A stretch of 64,000 bases of DNA from Babesia bovis T2Bo (Eukaryota > Apicomplexa > Aconoidasida > Piroplasmida > Babesiidae), in contig NC_067396.1 in NCBI RefSeq assembly GCF_000165395.2, positions 930,001 to 994,000 on the forward strand, read 5' to 3'. The translations under genes and the position numbers were made by a program. This document shows, one piece after another, positions 22,351-35,531 of this stretch (positions within the stretch are counted from its first letter, which is position 1; every line of letters starts with the position of its first letter). Below the pieces are notes generated by a model. That model was not told where the DNA came from. It ran no database searches and saw only the letters and a list, made by a program, of their open reading frames with translations.

Positions 22351-25300
22351 ATGGCCCCTGCAAGCACTTTCACGCCGAAGGCGTCCCTGACAGAAGCACC
22401 TACTAACCTCAAGGAGGCCATTGACTGGGTCCTTAGGGTAACTGGTAGGGATGGTAAGGCACTGAACAAGGATACTGGTAGGTTACTGTAGACATTACTG
22501 TGTTATGCGCGCCACATGGAGATAGTACCTGACAGTATCCGTTACAGTGGCACGCCCAGTACTATTGGATTCACCCCTGTACAGAATGTATATGTGGCCT
22601 GGCGGCGGCAGTGACTGACCTACTGCAGTCAGTAGAACTGGAGTACAATGGTAAGTACCCAGTACCAGAGTAGTACTGTCTAGTTCTACTACTGGTATAC
22701 AGTACCTCACGGTGTCCTATAGGCTATCAAGGTGAAGCCAATGGAGATGACACAAAAAATGGCCCCCCAAAAAAGAGAGTCACAATGTGCCTCAACGAAC
22801 TATTCTCCCTAGTCCAGGGACTAGGCGGTACTGCAGTGGTACGGACCTACATAGACCAGCTGGCACAGGTACTCAGTGCACTAGTTGGGTGGAGTAAGAT
22901 AGAGAAGTGTGGTAATGGTAGTAATGGCAAGTGCCAGAAGGATAACAAGAAACATCATGGCCTTGATGGCTGCGCGTATCTTAATGATATAAAGCCGGAG
23001 AACAAGTGTGAGACGTGTGGGTGTATGAAATGGGATGTGTCCGATGCAGACCGAGAAGAGAAAGGACACCACCTAGGCAGAAGGTGTACAAGGTGTAGTG
23101 ATAGCGGTGGTAAGAGGCATACATGTAGCTGTGGTCCTGGTGATGGTACCTGTCAGGGTCCTGACAGTTGCAAATGCGCTTTAGCAGGCAAATGCTGCAA
23201 GTGTTGTTGTAAGGGGAAGGGATGTGGATGTAGCGATAAGTGTAGCTGTTACAAAGAGGACGGCTCTTACTGTCGTATATACCATGACTCGTATCAGTCA
23301 GCATATACAGCATCTAATGACCCGTACATCGAGAAACACTACATGACAACTACGTGGAATGCGCTGGATAGATACACTGGTACATTCCGTGACATTAGTA
23401 CTACTTCCTCCCAACGCCGCCACCAATGTGCCCAAATCCTACTAGGCTCAGTATGTCTCATCTGGAGTGGAGTGACTTACATGCATTGGACTGGAAAGTA
23501 TGCCAAAGGTAGCCCATACTGGAACAATCATATCCTGGATGGTAGTGGTCTAGATGATGGAACACTATCCCAATGGCTTCAGGCCCTAGGGTTCCCTAGG
23601 GATATGCTTAATAACGCTGCTCCAAAGAATAGACTTGACAAGGTTATATGGGATGGACTTAGGGATAAGTTTTTCTTGGGATTCCTGGAGCCTAGTGGCC
23701 TCAATGATGGTGGTAAAGTTAATGACATCAATGGTAATACAGCTAGAAGTCCTTTCGGCATGAATTATGCCGGCTTTGTACATACTGCACATAGGGATTC
23801 ATTCAACAATGAAGCTACTGTATTCACGAATGGCAGCGGCTCTAGTATTACTGAGACGAACCAGCACAAAAACGGAGCCATATTCAAGCTCTATATTCTA
23901 TCATGTGCCTACTTCACAGGGTTACAAAAGAAAGCTATTCCCACTACCACTAAGACTCCCAAGACCATCAGGGAGATCCTATACTGGCTAAGTGCATTGC
24001 CCTATAGTCAGGCATATAAGGAGATGCTCACCTATGCCAAAAACAAACTAAAAGATGTTACCAAAAAACCCGGAGACACTGAATCTAGCAGTGCAAAAGA
24101 GACACAACTCAAATTCCATCAAACAGGCCTCACACATCCCTTTACAGTTGATGAATACAACCTGTTTGCCCACTTCCAAGCAGTGACCCAGTACTGCCCA
24201 CTGGTCCTCATAGGTATCCAGGGTGGAATACACAGCACTGACAAAACACTAGGACCTGCCATCCACTCCTTATACTCCAACACGGAGTGTAAATTCACCT
24301 ACCCAGCAGTGCCCATCCAAGCATACAACCAGGTGGTCCACTACATTAGGGCTCTGTTCTACCAGCTCTATTTCCTTAGGAAGCAATGTGCAGTGAAGGT
24401 CACTTGTGGAGGGAAATGGCGTGAGTGTAGGTATGGCAGTGGAGTGGTCTCCAAGGGGGTAATCAGCTGGATGTGCCTGGGGTGTAACCCCATGGAACAT
24501 GATAGGAAAAAGAGGGTAGAGGATCTGAAGAAGGGGTTGGATGGGATGAAGACAGGCAGTGATTCACTTATATCGGCAGTAAAAACACTATTGAAGGCTA
24601 TTGGTGAAGTGGTGATACAATTGGGCAATGCCCAGGAGGCATTGGAAAGGAGGAAGGGGGAGGAGATCACTAAGGTGAAGGTGAAACTACAGGAGGCTGA
24701 GAAGGGACTGGATAAGGCTAAGAAGGAACTAGAGGGGGCGGTGAAGAATGATAGGCTGAATGGGAATCTAGGGACGGCTAAGAAGAAACTAGGGGAGCTG
24801 ACGAATAATGGTGGTAATAGTGGAATACTAGGGGAGTTAGCTGGGGATCGTGGACTAGAGAAGGCCACGAATAAGGGTGAGTATGATCCCGGTAAGAACA
24901 AGATAAGTGAGGCTATCCACAAAGTACTGGAAGTATTGAAGCTATTGAAGGATGAACTGAGTAATACGAAGTCTACTTTTACGAGTACACTACCGGATTG
25001 GGTAGGAAATGAGTTCATGAAAGCCATCAAAGAACTCATCTCCCTATGCAACACCGCAAAGTGCAGTGCATGTGACTCACACTCCAAGAAGTGTGGCCAA
25101 CCATCAAATCCCACTGTCTGTCCAGTCTGTCTCCAACCCACCACCACCGGTGTTCCCTCCCCCCTCCAGGCATTCCTCGAGGATAGGCTACCAGGCTTTA
25201 GTTGTAGAGAAGTACCACAAGACGAGAACCCAGAGTACCCACCCGCTGCATCCCACTTGGGACACTGTAATGGCTCTGGCCAATGCTGCCCATTGCCAAT

Positions 25301-26480
25301 GGGATTTAGAGGGCAATTCCACAAGGGAGGCACTAGTGACATGACTGGCTCAAGACTCTATGGCATCCTCTACTTCTTTAGTAATGAGAACATGATGCAG
25401 TCGTGTGTTTATACACTAGTGAGAGTAACAGCAGCACTCAGTGCTACGACACCGCAGGTACTGGGTGATGTATTCGGGTTCTTTAGGGGTGGTATCGGAG
25501 AGAAGGAAAGTGGGAAGACTAAGAATGGAGAGACAAACAAGGCGTGCGAGCACAATAAGGACCCATCTAAGAAAGGAGATGAAGATTACTTTTGCGGCTG
25601 GTGTGCCTCTGGGTTACGGGATGTAGTAAAACAAATAGAGTGGATTCCAAAGGGAGGAGACAGTGATAAAGGAGGGAAGTATAGAGGAAGTGTAGGACAA
25701 GCACTGATACAGATTAAAGGCGACAAGGATAGTGCTCAACAGCCAGCTCCACAGTCCAATAATACATCCCTCTCACGACTCACACAGAACTGCCAATACC
25801 TTTCCCCCCTAACCGGTGAACTCTATACAGCAGTGAGTGCCACGTTCGGTGGAACATACCTCTCATGGGTACTCTATCTATCAGATGCACTTCATTCAGG
25901 ACTAGAGTCACTCTCTGACGCATTCAAGCAGATTGAATGCCGGGGCTGTAAGGGACAGTGTGATCCCAATAAGTGCAAGAAGGGAATGCACGGAAAGGAC
26001 AGTGGCCTGTGTGGGTGCCAATCAATCGTATCATGTACCGGGGTACTACCAGTATTGTATAGACATGGCTTCAGCTACGGTAACCCATTCAACCTGGAGG
26101 GGTATGAACAGAAAGGGGAGGAGAAGGGAGATTATAGCATAGAGAACACGAAGACTACTAAGCGGTGTCACGAGTTCTTGGACAGTCTTAGTGCAGTGAT
26201 CCAGAACAAGCAGGACCAGGACCAACACCCCCTCACAGAACTCCTCACCCAAGTCGGCCAGCTCCAATACGACATACGTCTCCCCTGGATCTTTGTACTG
26301 ACCATAGCCTGGCTAGTAGCAGTGCTATACCTAGCATTTGGTGCCATATGGCCACTGGACTGGACACATATGAGGTCACATTGGTTACGGGGTGGAGAGC
26401 ACCAGTGGCAATGTATGTGGTATAAGGTTATGACGGGGAGGAAGGGAGTGGATCTGATGGAGTATTTTGGATGGAGGTAG
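22351..26480 (+). CDS. ves1a: ves1α gene α2, intact
   Basis: VESA1 alpha subunit, 1316 codons. Exons 22351-22477, 22585-22650, 22723-26480; both introns phase 1. Cys/Lys-rich block CKCALAGKCCKCCCKGKGC; predicted coiled coil about residues 658-841 (Lys/Glu-rich heptad-like); SPLQAFLEDRLPGFSC; FCGWCASGLRDVVKQIEW; CTGVLPVLYRHGFSYG; transmembrane segment about 1251-1276; tail ending EYFGWR. The codon that is TGA in α3 and α4 is GGG (Gly) here. Exon-1 hairpin at 22372-22384. Exons 1-2 and the start of exon 3 are nearly identical to α4, indicating recent gene conversion. Six modules follow. Confidence 0.92.
22507..22556. repeat. GCGCGCC-bounded element, empty form (α2 intron 1)
   Basis: GCGCGCC...GGCACGCC ends around CCTGACAGTATCCGTTACAG, without the internal hairpin found in the homologous α1 and α3 introns. 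Identical copy in α4 at 58604-58653. Confidence 0.75.
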
Positions 26481-27080
26481 TGGTGACGTAGTGGCGCCTT
26501 CGGCGCAACAGTGCTATAATGTGGTAGTTAGTATCGGGGGTAGTAATGTGGAGCAGTCTAGTGGTAGAGTTAGAGGACCAATGATACTCATAAGGTATAC
26601 ATAGAGTTATAGTGGCAGTGTTAGTAAAGGTTTAGTACTGGTTTTATTAAAATTTTGGGTCGTACGTTCAGTACAAGCTTAGTAGGATTTAGGTAGAGGT
26701 TTGGCATTAGATGTGATAAGTGTTTCACAGAACTTTAGTGGCACTTTTGGTAAAGGGTTCACGAGAAAGTAGTAGCACTTTTGCTGGAAGTTTAGTATAA
26801 CTTTGGTAAAAGTTTCAAGGAAGTTTAGTAATAATTTTGGTGAAAGTTTAGTAAAAAAGTAGTGGCAGTTTTGGCAAAAGTTTCACAGAAGTTTAGTAGC
26901 ACTTTTGCTGAAAGTTTAGTATAACTTTGGCAAATGTTTCACAAAAGTTTAGTAATAGTTTTGGTGAAAGTTTAGTATAAAAGTAGTAGCTGTTGGGGGT
27001 GGTATATGGATGAGATTACAGAGTGTATTGCTTGGATTTTCGTAGCAATGTTGGTAAAAGACTCATAGAGTTTTGGTGCA
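26481..27080 (+). repeat. post-ves1α flank and spacer repeats after α2
   Basis: Hairpin at about 26493, conserved flank to about 26700, 34-bp-type spacer repeats, module head at about 26987. No gene. Confidence 0.8.
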
Positions 27081-27356
27081 GTGATCAACGGAGATAGTAC
27101 CACTCCCCTCACCAATCTCCTCTCCCAGGTCGGCAAGCTCCAATACGACATCCGGCTCCCCTGGATCTTTGTGCTTACCATAGCCTGGCTAGTAGCAGTA
27201 CTCTACCTTGCATTTGGTGCCATATGGCCATTGGACTGGACACATATGAGGTCGCATTGGTTACGGGGTGGAGAACACCAGTGGCAGTGTATGTGGTATA
27301 AGGTGATGACGGGACGCAAAGGAATGGAATTGATGGAGTATTTTGGTAGGAAGTAG
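27081..27356 (+). pseudogene. ves1α 3'-end module, array 2 no. 1
   Basis: INGDSTTPL start and MELMEYFGRK end. The hairpin after it has loop TTT (GCGCC-TTT-GGCGC). No ATG start. Confidence 0.8.
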
Positions 27357-27829
27357 TGGCGCCTTTGGCGCAACAGTGATATAATGTGGTAGTTAGTATC
27401 GGGGGTAGTAATGTGGAGCAGTCTAGTGGTAGAGTTAGAGGACCAATGATACTCATAAGGTATACATAGCGTTATAGTGGCAATGTTAGTAAAGGTTTAG
27501 TACTGGTTTTATTAAAATTTTGGGTCGTACGTTCAGTACAACCTTAGTAGGATTTAGGCAAAGGTTTGGCATTAGATGTGATAAATGTTTCATAGAACTT
27601 TAGTGGCACTTTTGCTGAAAGTTTGGTATAACTGTGGCAAATGTTTCACAGAAAACTAGTAGCAGTTTTGGTGAATGTTTGGTATAAAAGTAGTGGCAGT
27701 TTTGTTGAAAGTTTAGTAAAAAAGTAGTGGCAGTTTTGGCAAGAGTTTCACATAAAAGTAGTAGCAGTTTTGGCAAATGTTTCACAAAAGTTTAGTAATA
27801 GTTTTGGTGAAAGTTTAGTATAGAAGTAG

Positions 27830-28080
27830 TAGTTGTTGGGGGTGGTATATGGATGAGATTACAGAGTGTATTGCTTGGATTTTCGTAGCAATGTTACTAA
27901 TGGTTTTGCAGTGATTATATAAAAAAAATTCGTCCCATATTCATTCAAATTTAGGTACAGGTTTTGGTAGAGGTTTGGCATTAGATGTGATAAATGTTTC
28001 ATAGAACCTTAGTGGCACTTTTGATAAAAGTTTCACAGAACTTTAGTAGCACTTTTGCTGAATGTTTGGTATAAAAGTAG
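27830..28080 (+). pseudogene. headed but empty module (deleted coding part)
   Basis: A full module head (GGGGGTGGTATATGGATGAG ... TTTCGTAGCAATGTTACTAA) reaches GTTTTGCAGTGATTATATAA and then leaves ves1α homology: the transmembrane/tail code is missing and spacer repeats resume. The break lies at the same GCAGTGAT point where homology begins in intact modules. Confidence 0.6.
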
Positions 28081-28174
28081 TAGCTGTTGGGGGTGGTATA
28101 TGGATGAGATTACAGAGTGTATTGCTTGGATTTTCGTAGCAATGTTGGTAAAGGACTCATAGAGTTTTGGTGCA

Positions 28175-28450
28175 GTGATCACGACAAAGAGTACCACTCC
28201 CCTCACCAATCTCCTCTCCCAGGTCGGCAAACTCCAATACGACATACGGCTCCCCTGGATCTTTGTACTGACCTTGGCCTGGCTAGTAGCGGTACTCTAC
28301 CTTGCCTTTGGCGCCATATGGCCACTGGACTGGACACATATGAGGTCTCATTGGTTACGGGGTGGAGAACACCAGTGGCAGTGTATGTGGTATAAGGTGA
28401 TGACGGGACGCAAAGGAATGGAACTGGTGGAGTATTTTGGTAGAAGGTAG
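28175..28450 (+). pseudogene. ves1α 3'-end module, array 2 no. 2
   Basis: ITTKSTT start, VGKLQ, ends MELVEYFGRR. The flank after it has an extra GTGCCTCTAGGGGCAGTAGC stretch that matches, in reverse, the 3' flank of β3 (37485-37537). Confidence 0.8.
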
Positions 28451-29018
28451 TGGCAAAGTAGTGGCGCCTTCGGCGCAACGGTGCCTCTAGGGGCAGTAGC
28501 TGTGTTCGGGGGTAGTAATGTGGAGCAGTCTAGTGGTAGAGTTAGAGGACCAATGATACTCATAAGGTATACATAGAGTTATAGTGGCAATGTTAGTAAA
28601 GGTTTAGTACTGGTTTTATTAAAATTTTGGGTCGTACGTTCAGTACAAGCTTGGTAGGATTTTGGTAGAGGTTTGGCATTAGATGTGATAAATGTTTCAT
28701 AGAACTTTAGTGGCACTTTTGGTAAAGGGTTCACGAAAAAGTAGTAGCACTTTTGCTGGAAGTTTCACAAAAGTTTAGTAATAGTTTTGGTGAATGTTTA
28801 GTATAACTTTGGCAAATGTTTCACAAAAGTTTAGTAGCACTTTTGCTGAAAGTTTAGTATAACTTTGGCAAATGTTTCACAGAAGTTTAGTAGCACTTTT
28901 GCTGAAAGTTTAGTATAAAAGTAGTAGTTGTTGGGGGTGGTATATGGATGAGATTACAGAGTGTGTTGCTTGGATTTTCGTAGCAATGTTGGTAAAGGAC
29001 TCATAGAGTTTTGGTGCA

Positions 29019-29294
29019 GTGATCACGACAAAGAGTACCACTCCCCTCACCAACCTCCTCTCCCAGGTCGGCCAACTCCAATACGACATACGGCTACCCT
29101 GGATCTTTGTGCTGACCCTAGCGTGGCTAGTAGCGGTACTCTACCTAGCCTTTGGTGCCATATGGCCACTGGACTGGACACATATGAGGTCGCATTGGTT
29201 ACGGGGTGGAGAACACCAGTGGCAGTGTATGTGGTATAAGGTGATGACGGGGCGCAAAGGAATGGAACTGGTGGAGTATTTTGGGAGGAGGTAG
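29019..29294 (+). pseudogene. ves1α 3'-end module, array 2 no. 3
   Basis: ITTKSTT start, VGQLQYDIRL, ends EYFGRR. Followed by GTAGTATTGTAGAGACAGTG, also seen after 31098 and after the α3 stop, marking a duplicated block. Confidence 0.8.
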
Positions 29295-30069
29295 TGGCGA
29301 CGTAGTGGTAGTATTGTAGAGACAGTGAATTAGTGGCGCCTTCGGCGCAACAGTGCTATAATGTGGTAGTTAGTATCGGGGGTAGTAATGTGGAGCAGTC
29401 TAGTGGTAGAGTTAGAGGACCAATGGTACTCATAAGGTATACATAGCGTTATAGTGGCAATGTTAGTAAAGGTTTAGTACTGGTTTTATTAAAATTTTGG
29501 GTCGTACGTTCAGTGCAAGCTTAGTAGGATTTTGGTAGAGGTTTGGCATTAGATGTGATAAATGTTTCATAGATCTTTAGTGGCACTTTTGGTAAAAGTT
29601 TCACAGAAGTTTAGTAATAGTTTTGGTAAAAGTTTCACAGAAGTTTAGTAGCACTTTTGGTGAATGTTTGGTATAACTTTGGTAAAAGTTTCACAAAAGT
29701 TTAGTAATAATTTTGGTGAATGTTTAGTATAAAAGTAGTAGCGTTTTTGGCAGGGGTTTCATAAAAAAGTAGTAGCAGTTTTGGCAAAAGTTTAGTAATA
29801 ATTTTGGTGAATGTTTAGTATAAAAGTAGTAGCGTTTTTGGCAGGGGTTTCATAAAAAAGTAGTAGCAGTTTTGGCAAAAGTTTGGTATAACTTTGGTGA
29901 AAGTTTGGTATAACTTTGGTAAAAGTTTCACAAAAGTTTAGTAATAGTTTTGGTGAATGTTTAGTATAAAAGTAGTAGCTGTTGGGGGTGGTATATGGAT
30001 GAGATTACAGAGTGTATTGCTTGGAATTTCGTAGCAATGTTGGTAAAGGACTCATAGAGTTTTGGTGCA
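29295..30069 (+). repeat. flank plus spacer repeats
   Basis: Hairpin at about 29336, post-ves1α flank, then 34-bp-type repeats. Nearly the same 1-kb block recurs at 31099-31851 and 46163-46903. No gene. Confidence 0.8.
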
Positions 30070-30345
30070 GTGATCACGACAAAGAGTACCACTCCCCTCA
30101 CCAATCTCCTCTCACAGGTCGGTGCCCTCCAATACGACATACGGCTCCCCTGGATCTTTGTTCTCACGCTAGCCTGGCTAGTAGCGATACTCTATTTAGC
30201 ATTTGGTGCCATTTGGCCATTGGACTGGACACATATGAGGTCGCATTGGTTACGGGGTGGACAACACCAATGGCAATGTATGTGGTATAAGGTGATGACG
30301 GGGAGGAAGGGGGTGGAGTTGATAGAGTATTTTGGTAGGAGGTAG
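30070..30345 (+). pseudogene. ves1α 3'-end module, array 2 no. 4
   Basis: Variant with VGALQYDIRL, LVAILYL helix, WLRGGQHQW tail and end VELIEYFGRR. The same variant recurs at 31852 and, in part, 46904. Confidence 0.8.
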
Positions 30346-30822
30346 TGGTGACGTAGTGGCGCCTTCGGCGCAACAGTGCTATAATGTGGTAGTTAGTATC
30401 GGGGGTAGTAATGTGGAGCAGTCTAGTGGTACAGTTAGAGGACCAATGATACTCATAAGGTATACATAGAGTTATAGTGGCAGTGTTAGTAAAGGTTTAG
30501 TACTGGTTTTATTAAAATTTTGGCTCGTACGTTCAGTACAAGCTTAGTAGTGGTCTAGGTAAAGGTTTGGCATTAGATGTGATAAATGTTTCATAGAACT
30601 TTAGTGGCACTTTTGGTAAAGGGTTCACAGAAAAATAGTAGCAGTTTTGGTGAAAGTTTAGTATAACTTTGGCAAAAGTTTCACAAAAGTTTAGTAATAG
30701 TTTTGGTGAATGTTTAGTATAAAAGTAGTAGCTGTTGGGGGTAATAAATGGATGAGATTACAGAGTGTATTGCTTAGATTTTCGTAGCAATGTTGGTAAA
30801 GGACTCATAGAGTTTTGGTGCA

Positions 30823-31098
30823 GTGATCAAGACAGAGAGTACCACTCCCCTCACCAATCTCCTCTCCCAAGTCGGCCAGCTCCAATACGACATACGGCTC
30901 CCCTGGATCTTTGTCCTCACGGTGGCCTGGCTAGTAGCGGTACTATATCTAGCCTTTGGTGCCATATGGCCACTGGACTGGACACATATGAGGTCGCATT
31001 GGTTACGGGGTGGAGAACACCAGTGGCAGTGTATGTGGTATAAGGTGATGACGGGGCGCAAAGGAATGGAACTGGTGGAGTATTTTGGGAGGAGGTAG
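30823..31098 (+). pseudogene. ves1α 3'-end module, array 2 no. 5
   Basis: IKTESTT start and VLTVAWL helix as in 7892-8167 of array 1, but end MELVEYFGRR. A mosaic of forms seen elsewhere. Confidence 0.8.
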
Positions 31099-31851
31099 TG
31101 GCGACGTAGTGGTAGTATTGTAGAGACAGTGAATTAGTGGCGCCTTCGGCGCAACAGTGCTATAATGTGGTAGTTAGTATCGGGGGTAGTAATGTGGAGC
31201 AGTCTAGTGGTAGAGTTAGAGGACCAATGGTACTCATAAGGTATACATAGCGTTATAGTGGCAATGTTAGTAAAGGTTTAGTACTGGTTTTATTAAAATT
31301 TTGGGTCGTACGTTCAGTACAAGCTTAGTAGGATTTAGGTAGAGGTTTGGCATTAGATGTGATAAATGTTTCATAGATCTTTAGTGGCACTTTTGGTAAA
31401 AGTTTCACAGAAGTTTAGTAATAGTTTTGGTAAAAGTTTCACAGAAGTTTAGTAGCACTTTTGGTGAATGTTTGGTATAACTTTGGTAAAAGTTTCACAA
31501 AAGTTTAGTAATAATTTTGGTGAATGTTTAGTATAAAAGTAGTAGCGTTTTTGGCAGGGGTTTCATAAAAAAGTAGTAGCAGTTTTGGCAAAAGTTTAGT
31601 AATAATTTTGGTGAATGTTTAGTATAAAAGTAGTAGCGTTTTTGGCAGGGGTTTCATAAAAAAGTAGTAGCAGTTTTGGCAAAAGTTTGGTATAACTTTG
31701 GTAAAAGTTTCACAAAAGTTTAGTAATAGTTTTGGTGAATGTTTAGTATAAAAGTAGTAGCTGTTGGGGGTGGTATATGGATGAGATTACAGAGTGTATT
31801 GCTTGGAATTTCGTAGCAATGTTGGTAAAGGACTCATAGAGTTTTGGTGCA

Positions 31852-32127
31852 GTGATCACGACAAAGAGTACCACTCCCCTCACCAATCTCCTCTCACAGG
31901 TCGGTGCCCTCCAATACGACATACGGCTCCCCTGGATCTTTGTTCTCACGCTAGCCTGGCTAGTAGCGATACTCTATTTAGCATTTGGTGCCATTTGGCC
32001 ATTGGACTGGACACATATGAGGTCGCATTGGTTACGGGGTGGACAACACCAATGGCAATGTATGTGGTATAAGGTGATGACGGGGAGGAAGGGGGTGGAG
32101 CTGGTGGAGTATTTCGGAAGGAAGTAG
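31852..32127 (+). pseudogene. ves1α 3'-end module, array 2 no. 6 (last)
   Basis: Duplicate of the 30070 form except for the last codons (VELVEYFGRK). Abuts the array-end segment, like the last module of the other arrays. Confidence 0.8.
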
Positions 32128-32355
32128 TGGCGACGTAGTGTTAGAGATTGTAAATAAATACAGTAAAAAGTCATGCAATACACCAAGTAGCCAACACGCG
32201 TTACCTAGCATTACAGACAACTAGTCATAATAGTAGCACTCATTCACCACTATTTTAGTGATAAGAGTAGCAATTTTATGAGGCATACAAGTTACACGTC
32301 TTCACATAGTTACTGCCAATGCATAGTTGTATGTGCAGTAAAACATTGGTACTAC
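32128..32355. repeat. array-end segment, copy 2
   Basis: Same ~230-bp segment as 12367-12593, with minor changes (AAAAAGTCATGCAATACACC). Confidence 0.85.
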
Positions 32356-33710
32356 TTTTAATAGTGATTTCTTTAAGGGTTGATAGTGATTTCTTGAAGG
32401 GTTTGATAGTGATTTCTTAAAAGATTGATAGTGGTTTCTTGAAGGATTGATAGTGATTTCTTGAAGGATTGATAGTGATTTCTTAAAGGATTGATAGTGG
32501 TTTTCTTGAAGGTTTAATAGTGGTTTCTTAAAGGGTTTGATAGGGTTTTCTTAAAAGATTGATAGTGGTTTCTTGAAGGTTTTCATAGGGTTTTCTTTAG
32601 GGATTGATAGTGATTTCTTGAAGGGATGGATAGTGGTTTTCTTTAGGGATTTAATAGTGGTTTCTTTAAGGATTTTATAGTGATTTCTTTAGGGATTGAT
32701 ATGGTTTTCTTAAAGGGTTGATAGTGGTTTCTTGAAGGATTGATAGGGTTTTCTTAAAGGATTGATAGTGATTTCTTGAAGGATTGATAGGGTTTTCTTA
32801 AAGGATTGATAGTGATTTCTTAAAGGGTTTGATATGGTTTTCTTAAAGGATTTGATAGTGATTTCTTGAAGGGTTTGATATGATTTTCTTAAAGGGTTTG
32901 ATAGTGGTTTCTTGAAGGTTTAATAGTGGTTTTCTTAAGGGTTTAATAGTGGTTTTCTTAAGGGTTTAATAGTGGTTTTCTTTAGGGATTGATATTGATT
33001 TCTTTAGGGTTTAATAGTGGTTTCTTAAAGGGTTTGATATGGTTTTCATGAAGGGATTGATAGTGATTTCTTTAAGGGTTTGATAGTGATTTCTTAAAAG
33101 ATTGATAGTGGTTTCTTGAATGGATTGATAGTGATTTCTTAAAAGATTGATAGTGGTTTCTTGAAGGGATTGATAGTGGTTTCTTAAAGGATTGATAGTG
33201 ATTTCTTTAAGGGTTGATAGTGATTTCATTAAGGGTTGATAGTGATTTCATTAAGGGTTGATAGGGTTTTCTTAAAGGGTTTGATATGGTTTTCATGAAG
33301 GGATTGATATTGATTTCTTTAGGGTTTGATATGGTTTTCTTTATGGATTTAATAGTGATTTTTTTAGGGATTGATATTGATTTCTTTAAGGGTTGATAGG
33401 GTTTTCTTAAGGGATTTGATATGGTTTTCTTTAGGGGTTGATATTGATTTCTTTAAGGATTGATAGTGGTTTCTTGAAGGGTTTGATAGTGATTTCTTTA
33501 GGGTTTGATATGGTTTTCTTTAGGGTTTGATATGGTTTTCTTTATGGATTTAATAGTGGTTTCTTTAAGGATATTATAGTGATTTCTTTAGGGATTGATA
33601 GTGATTTCTTTAGGGTTTGATAGTGGTTTCTTGAAGGTTTAATAGTGGTTTCTTGAAGGTTTAATAGTGGTTTTCTTAAAGGTTTAATAGTGGTTTTCTT
33701 AAAGGTTTGA
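32356..33710. repeat. ~21-bp minisatellite, copy 2 (longest)
   Basis: About 1.35 kb of TTGATAGTGATTTCTTTAAGG-type units, against about 0.55 kb in super-unit 1. Frames rich in NHYQ/LRNH are periodic artefacts. Confidence 0.9.
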
Positions 33711-34438
33711 TTATCTTTAATAGTACTTTTTATTGAATGTTTGAAGGTGTTCGGTGATGTGGGTATATTATGCCGCTGACAGCTGATCCATCTTTGTAAG
33801 ATTTTTTCTGAGGCATATATCACCCTAGTGGCATTTGATGTAACACGTAGTGTCTATACAGTGACTAAAGCTGTCCACTACATGAGGCTACACCAGGAAG
33901 CCCAGATGGTAGCTGTATCCATGGAACTAGAGAGTCACTAGCCTACACAGTTGTAACAACGTAGAGGATGGCGATGTAGACTAGTGAAGTACCAATGTTA
34001 CAGAAATACTCTATATGCGACCAATATATCTCCCCACTGAATGCCGCATAAAACTGCGTCGATAACACTGTTAAGATTCCACAGGTAATGTGCACACTAT
34101 CAACACTTGAAAAACACCGACTTCTCCACAAAACCTCTGCTGCAACTACTGTCAAACTATGGTACAAAACATTTAGCCACAATAAGGCTAATCTTTCATG
34201 GAATATTTAATAAACATACTGCATTACTCCAAATAATTACACGAGAAAACTCATTTACAGCAAATTACATAAACCCAAAATATACTTCACAAAACCACTG
34301 TTTGAAATCACTAGCCTGAAGAGAACCCCGAACACCTTCAAACATTCAATAAAAAGTATCAACAAACCCTAACCGGACTTTTTGGAAAACCCTATCAAAA
34401 GTAGTACCAAAGTTTTACTGAAAATGGAACTAAAGAAT
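33711..34438. other. near-identical non-ves block, copy 2
   Basis: Copy of 13141-13868. The 79-codon minus-strand frame (33943-34182) and the opposing plus-strand frame are both intact. Confidence 0.5.
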
Positions 34439-34439
34439 T

Positions 34440-34905
34440 ACACTACCAATGTGTAAACGTCACTAGAGCCAGGTCACAGCATTGACTACCTATGTGTAAA
34501 CGTCGCTAGAGCCAGGTGACAGCATTGACTAACTATGTGTAAACATCACTAGAGCCAGGTCACAGCATTGACTACCAATGTGTAAACGTCACTAGAGCCA
34601 GGTGACAGCATTGACTACCAATGTGTAAACGCTGAACTACCAATGTGTAAACGTCACTAGAGCCAGGTCACAGCATTGACTACCAATGTGTAAACGTCAC
34701 TAGAGCCAGGTCACAGCATTGACTACCAATGTGTAAACATCACTAGAGCCAGGTCACAGCATCGGCAACTATGTGTAAACATCACTAGAGCCAGGTCACA
34801 GCATTGACTACCAATGTGTAAACGTCACTAGAGCCAGGTCACAGCATTGACTACCAATGTGTAAACGTCACTAGAGCCAGGTGACAGCATTGACTAACTA
34901 TGTTT
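34440..34905. repeat. ~43-bp minisatellite, copy 2
   Basis: Shorter array of the CTAGAGCCAGGTCACAGCAT repeat; same edges as copy 1. Confidence 0.9.
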
Positions 34906-35016
34906 CCTTTAGCCTACCCCGAATAGCCCCTACATTTCTACCAAAGTTTTGTCAACATTGGCACCAAACTTTTATGAACTTTTCATGTAACCTTGTACTA
35001 CTATATACAAAAACGT

Positions 35017-35415
35017 TAGCCAGTTTTACGTGTACCTGCTGTTGAAAACCCACCCAAAGGATAGCCAGGTTTACGTGTACCTGCTGTTGAAAACCCACCC
35101 AAAGGATAGCCAGTTTTACGTGTACCTACTGTTGAAAACCCACCCAAAGGATAGCCAGGTTTACGTGTACCTGCTGTTGAAAACCCACCCAAAGGATAGC
35201 CAGGTTTACGTGTACCTACTGTTGAAAACCCACCCAAAGGATAGCCAGTTTTACGTGTACCTACTGTTGAAAACCCACCCAAAGGATAGCCAGGTTTACG
35301 TGTACCTGCTGTTGAAAACCCACCCAAAGGATAGCCAGTTTTACGTGTACCTGCTGTTGAAAACCCACCCAAAGGATAGCCAGTTTTACGTGTACCTACT
35401 GTTGAAAACCCGCTA
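35017..35415. repeat. 45-bp minisatellite, 9 copies
   Basis: Nine units, with tract variants (ACGTGTACCTGCTG / ACGTGTACCTACTG) that differ from the order in super-unit 1, so units have been gained and shuffled. Confidence 0.85.
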
Positions 35416-35531
35416 AAAAGTTAGCCAACCTTCTCATGAATCACCACTAGAATATAGTAGAGGTATCACTAGGCTTTTTCTAATGTGATTACATGAATAT
35501 TCCTCAGATGCCACTAGAATTCTACAATACC

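Noticed and set aside
24368..25342. 324-codon open frame on the minus strand inside α2
   Set aside because: Antisense to the Lys/Glu-rich coiled coil, whose codons (AAG, GAG, GAA) give few stops on the other strand. Only part of it recurs opposite α1, α3 and α4.
25066..25344. Pro/Ser/His-rich plus-strand frames inside ves1α exons
   Set aside because: Alternate-frame shadows of the SPLQAFLEDRLPGF region, with no independent start or splice context.
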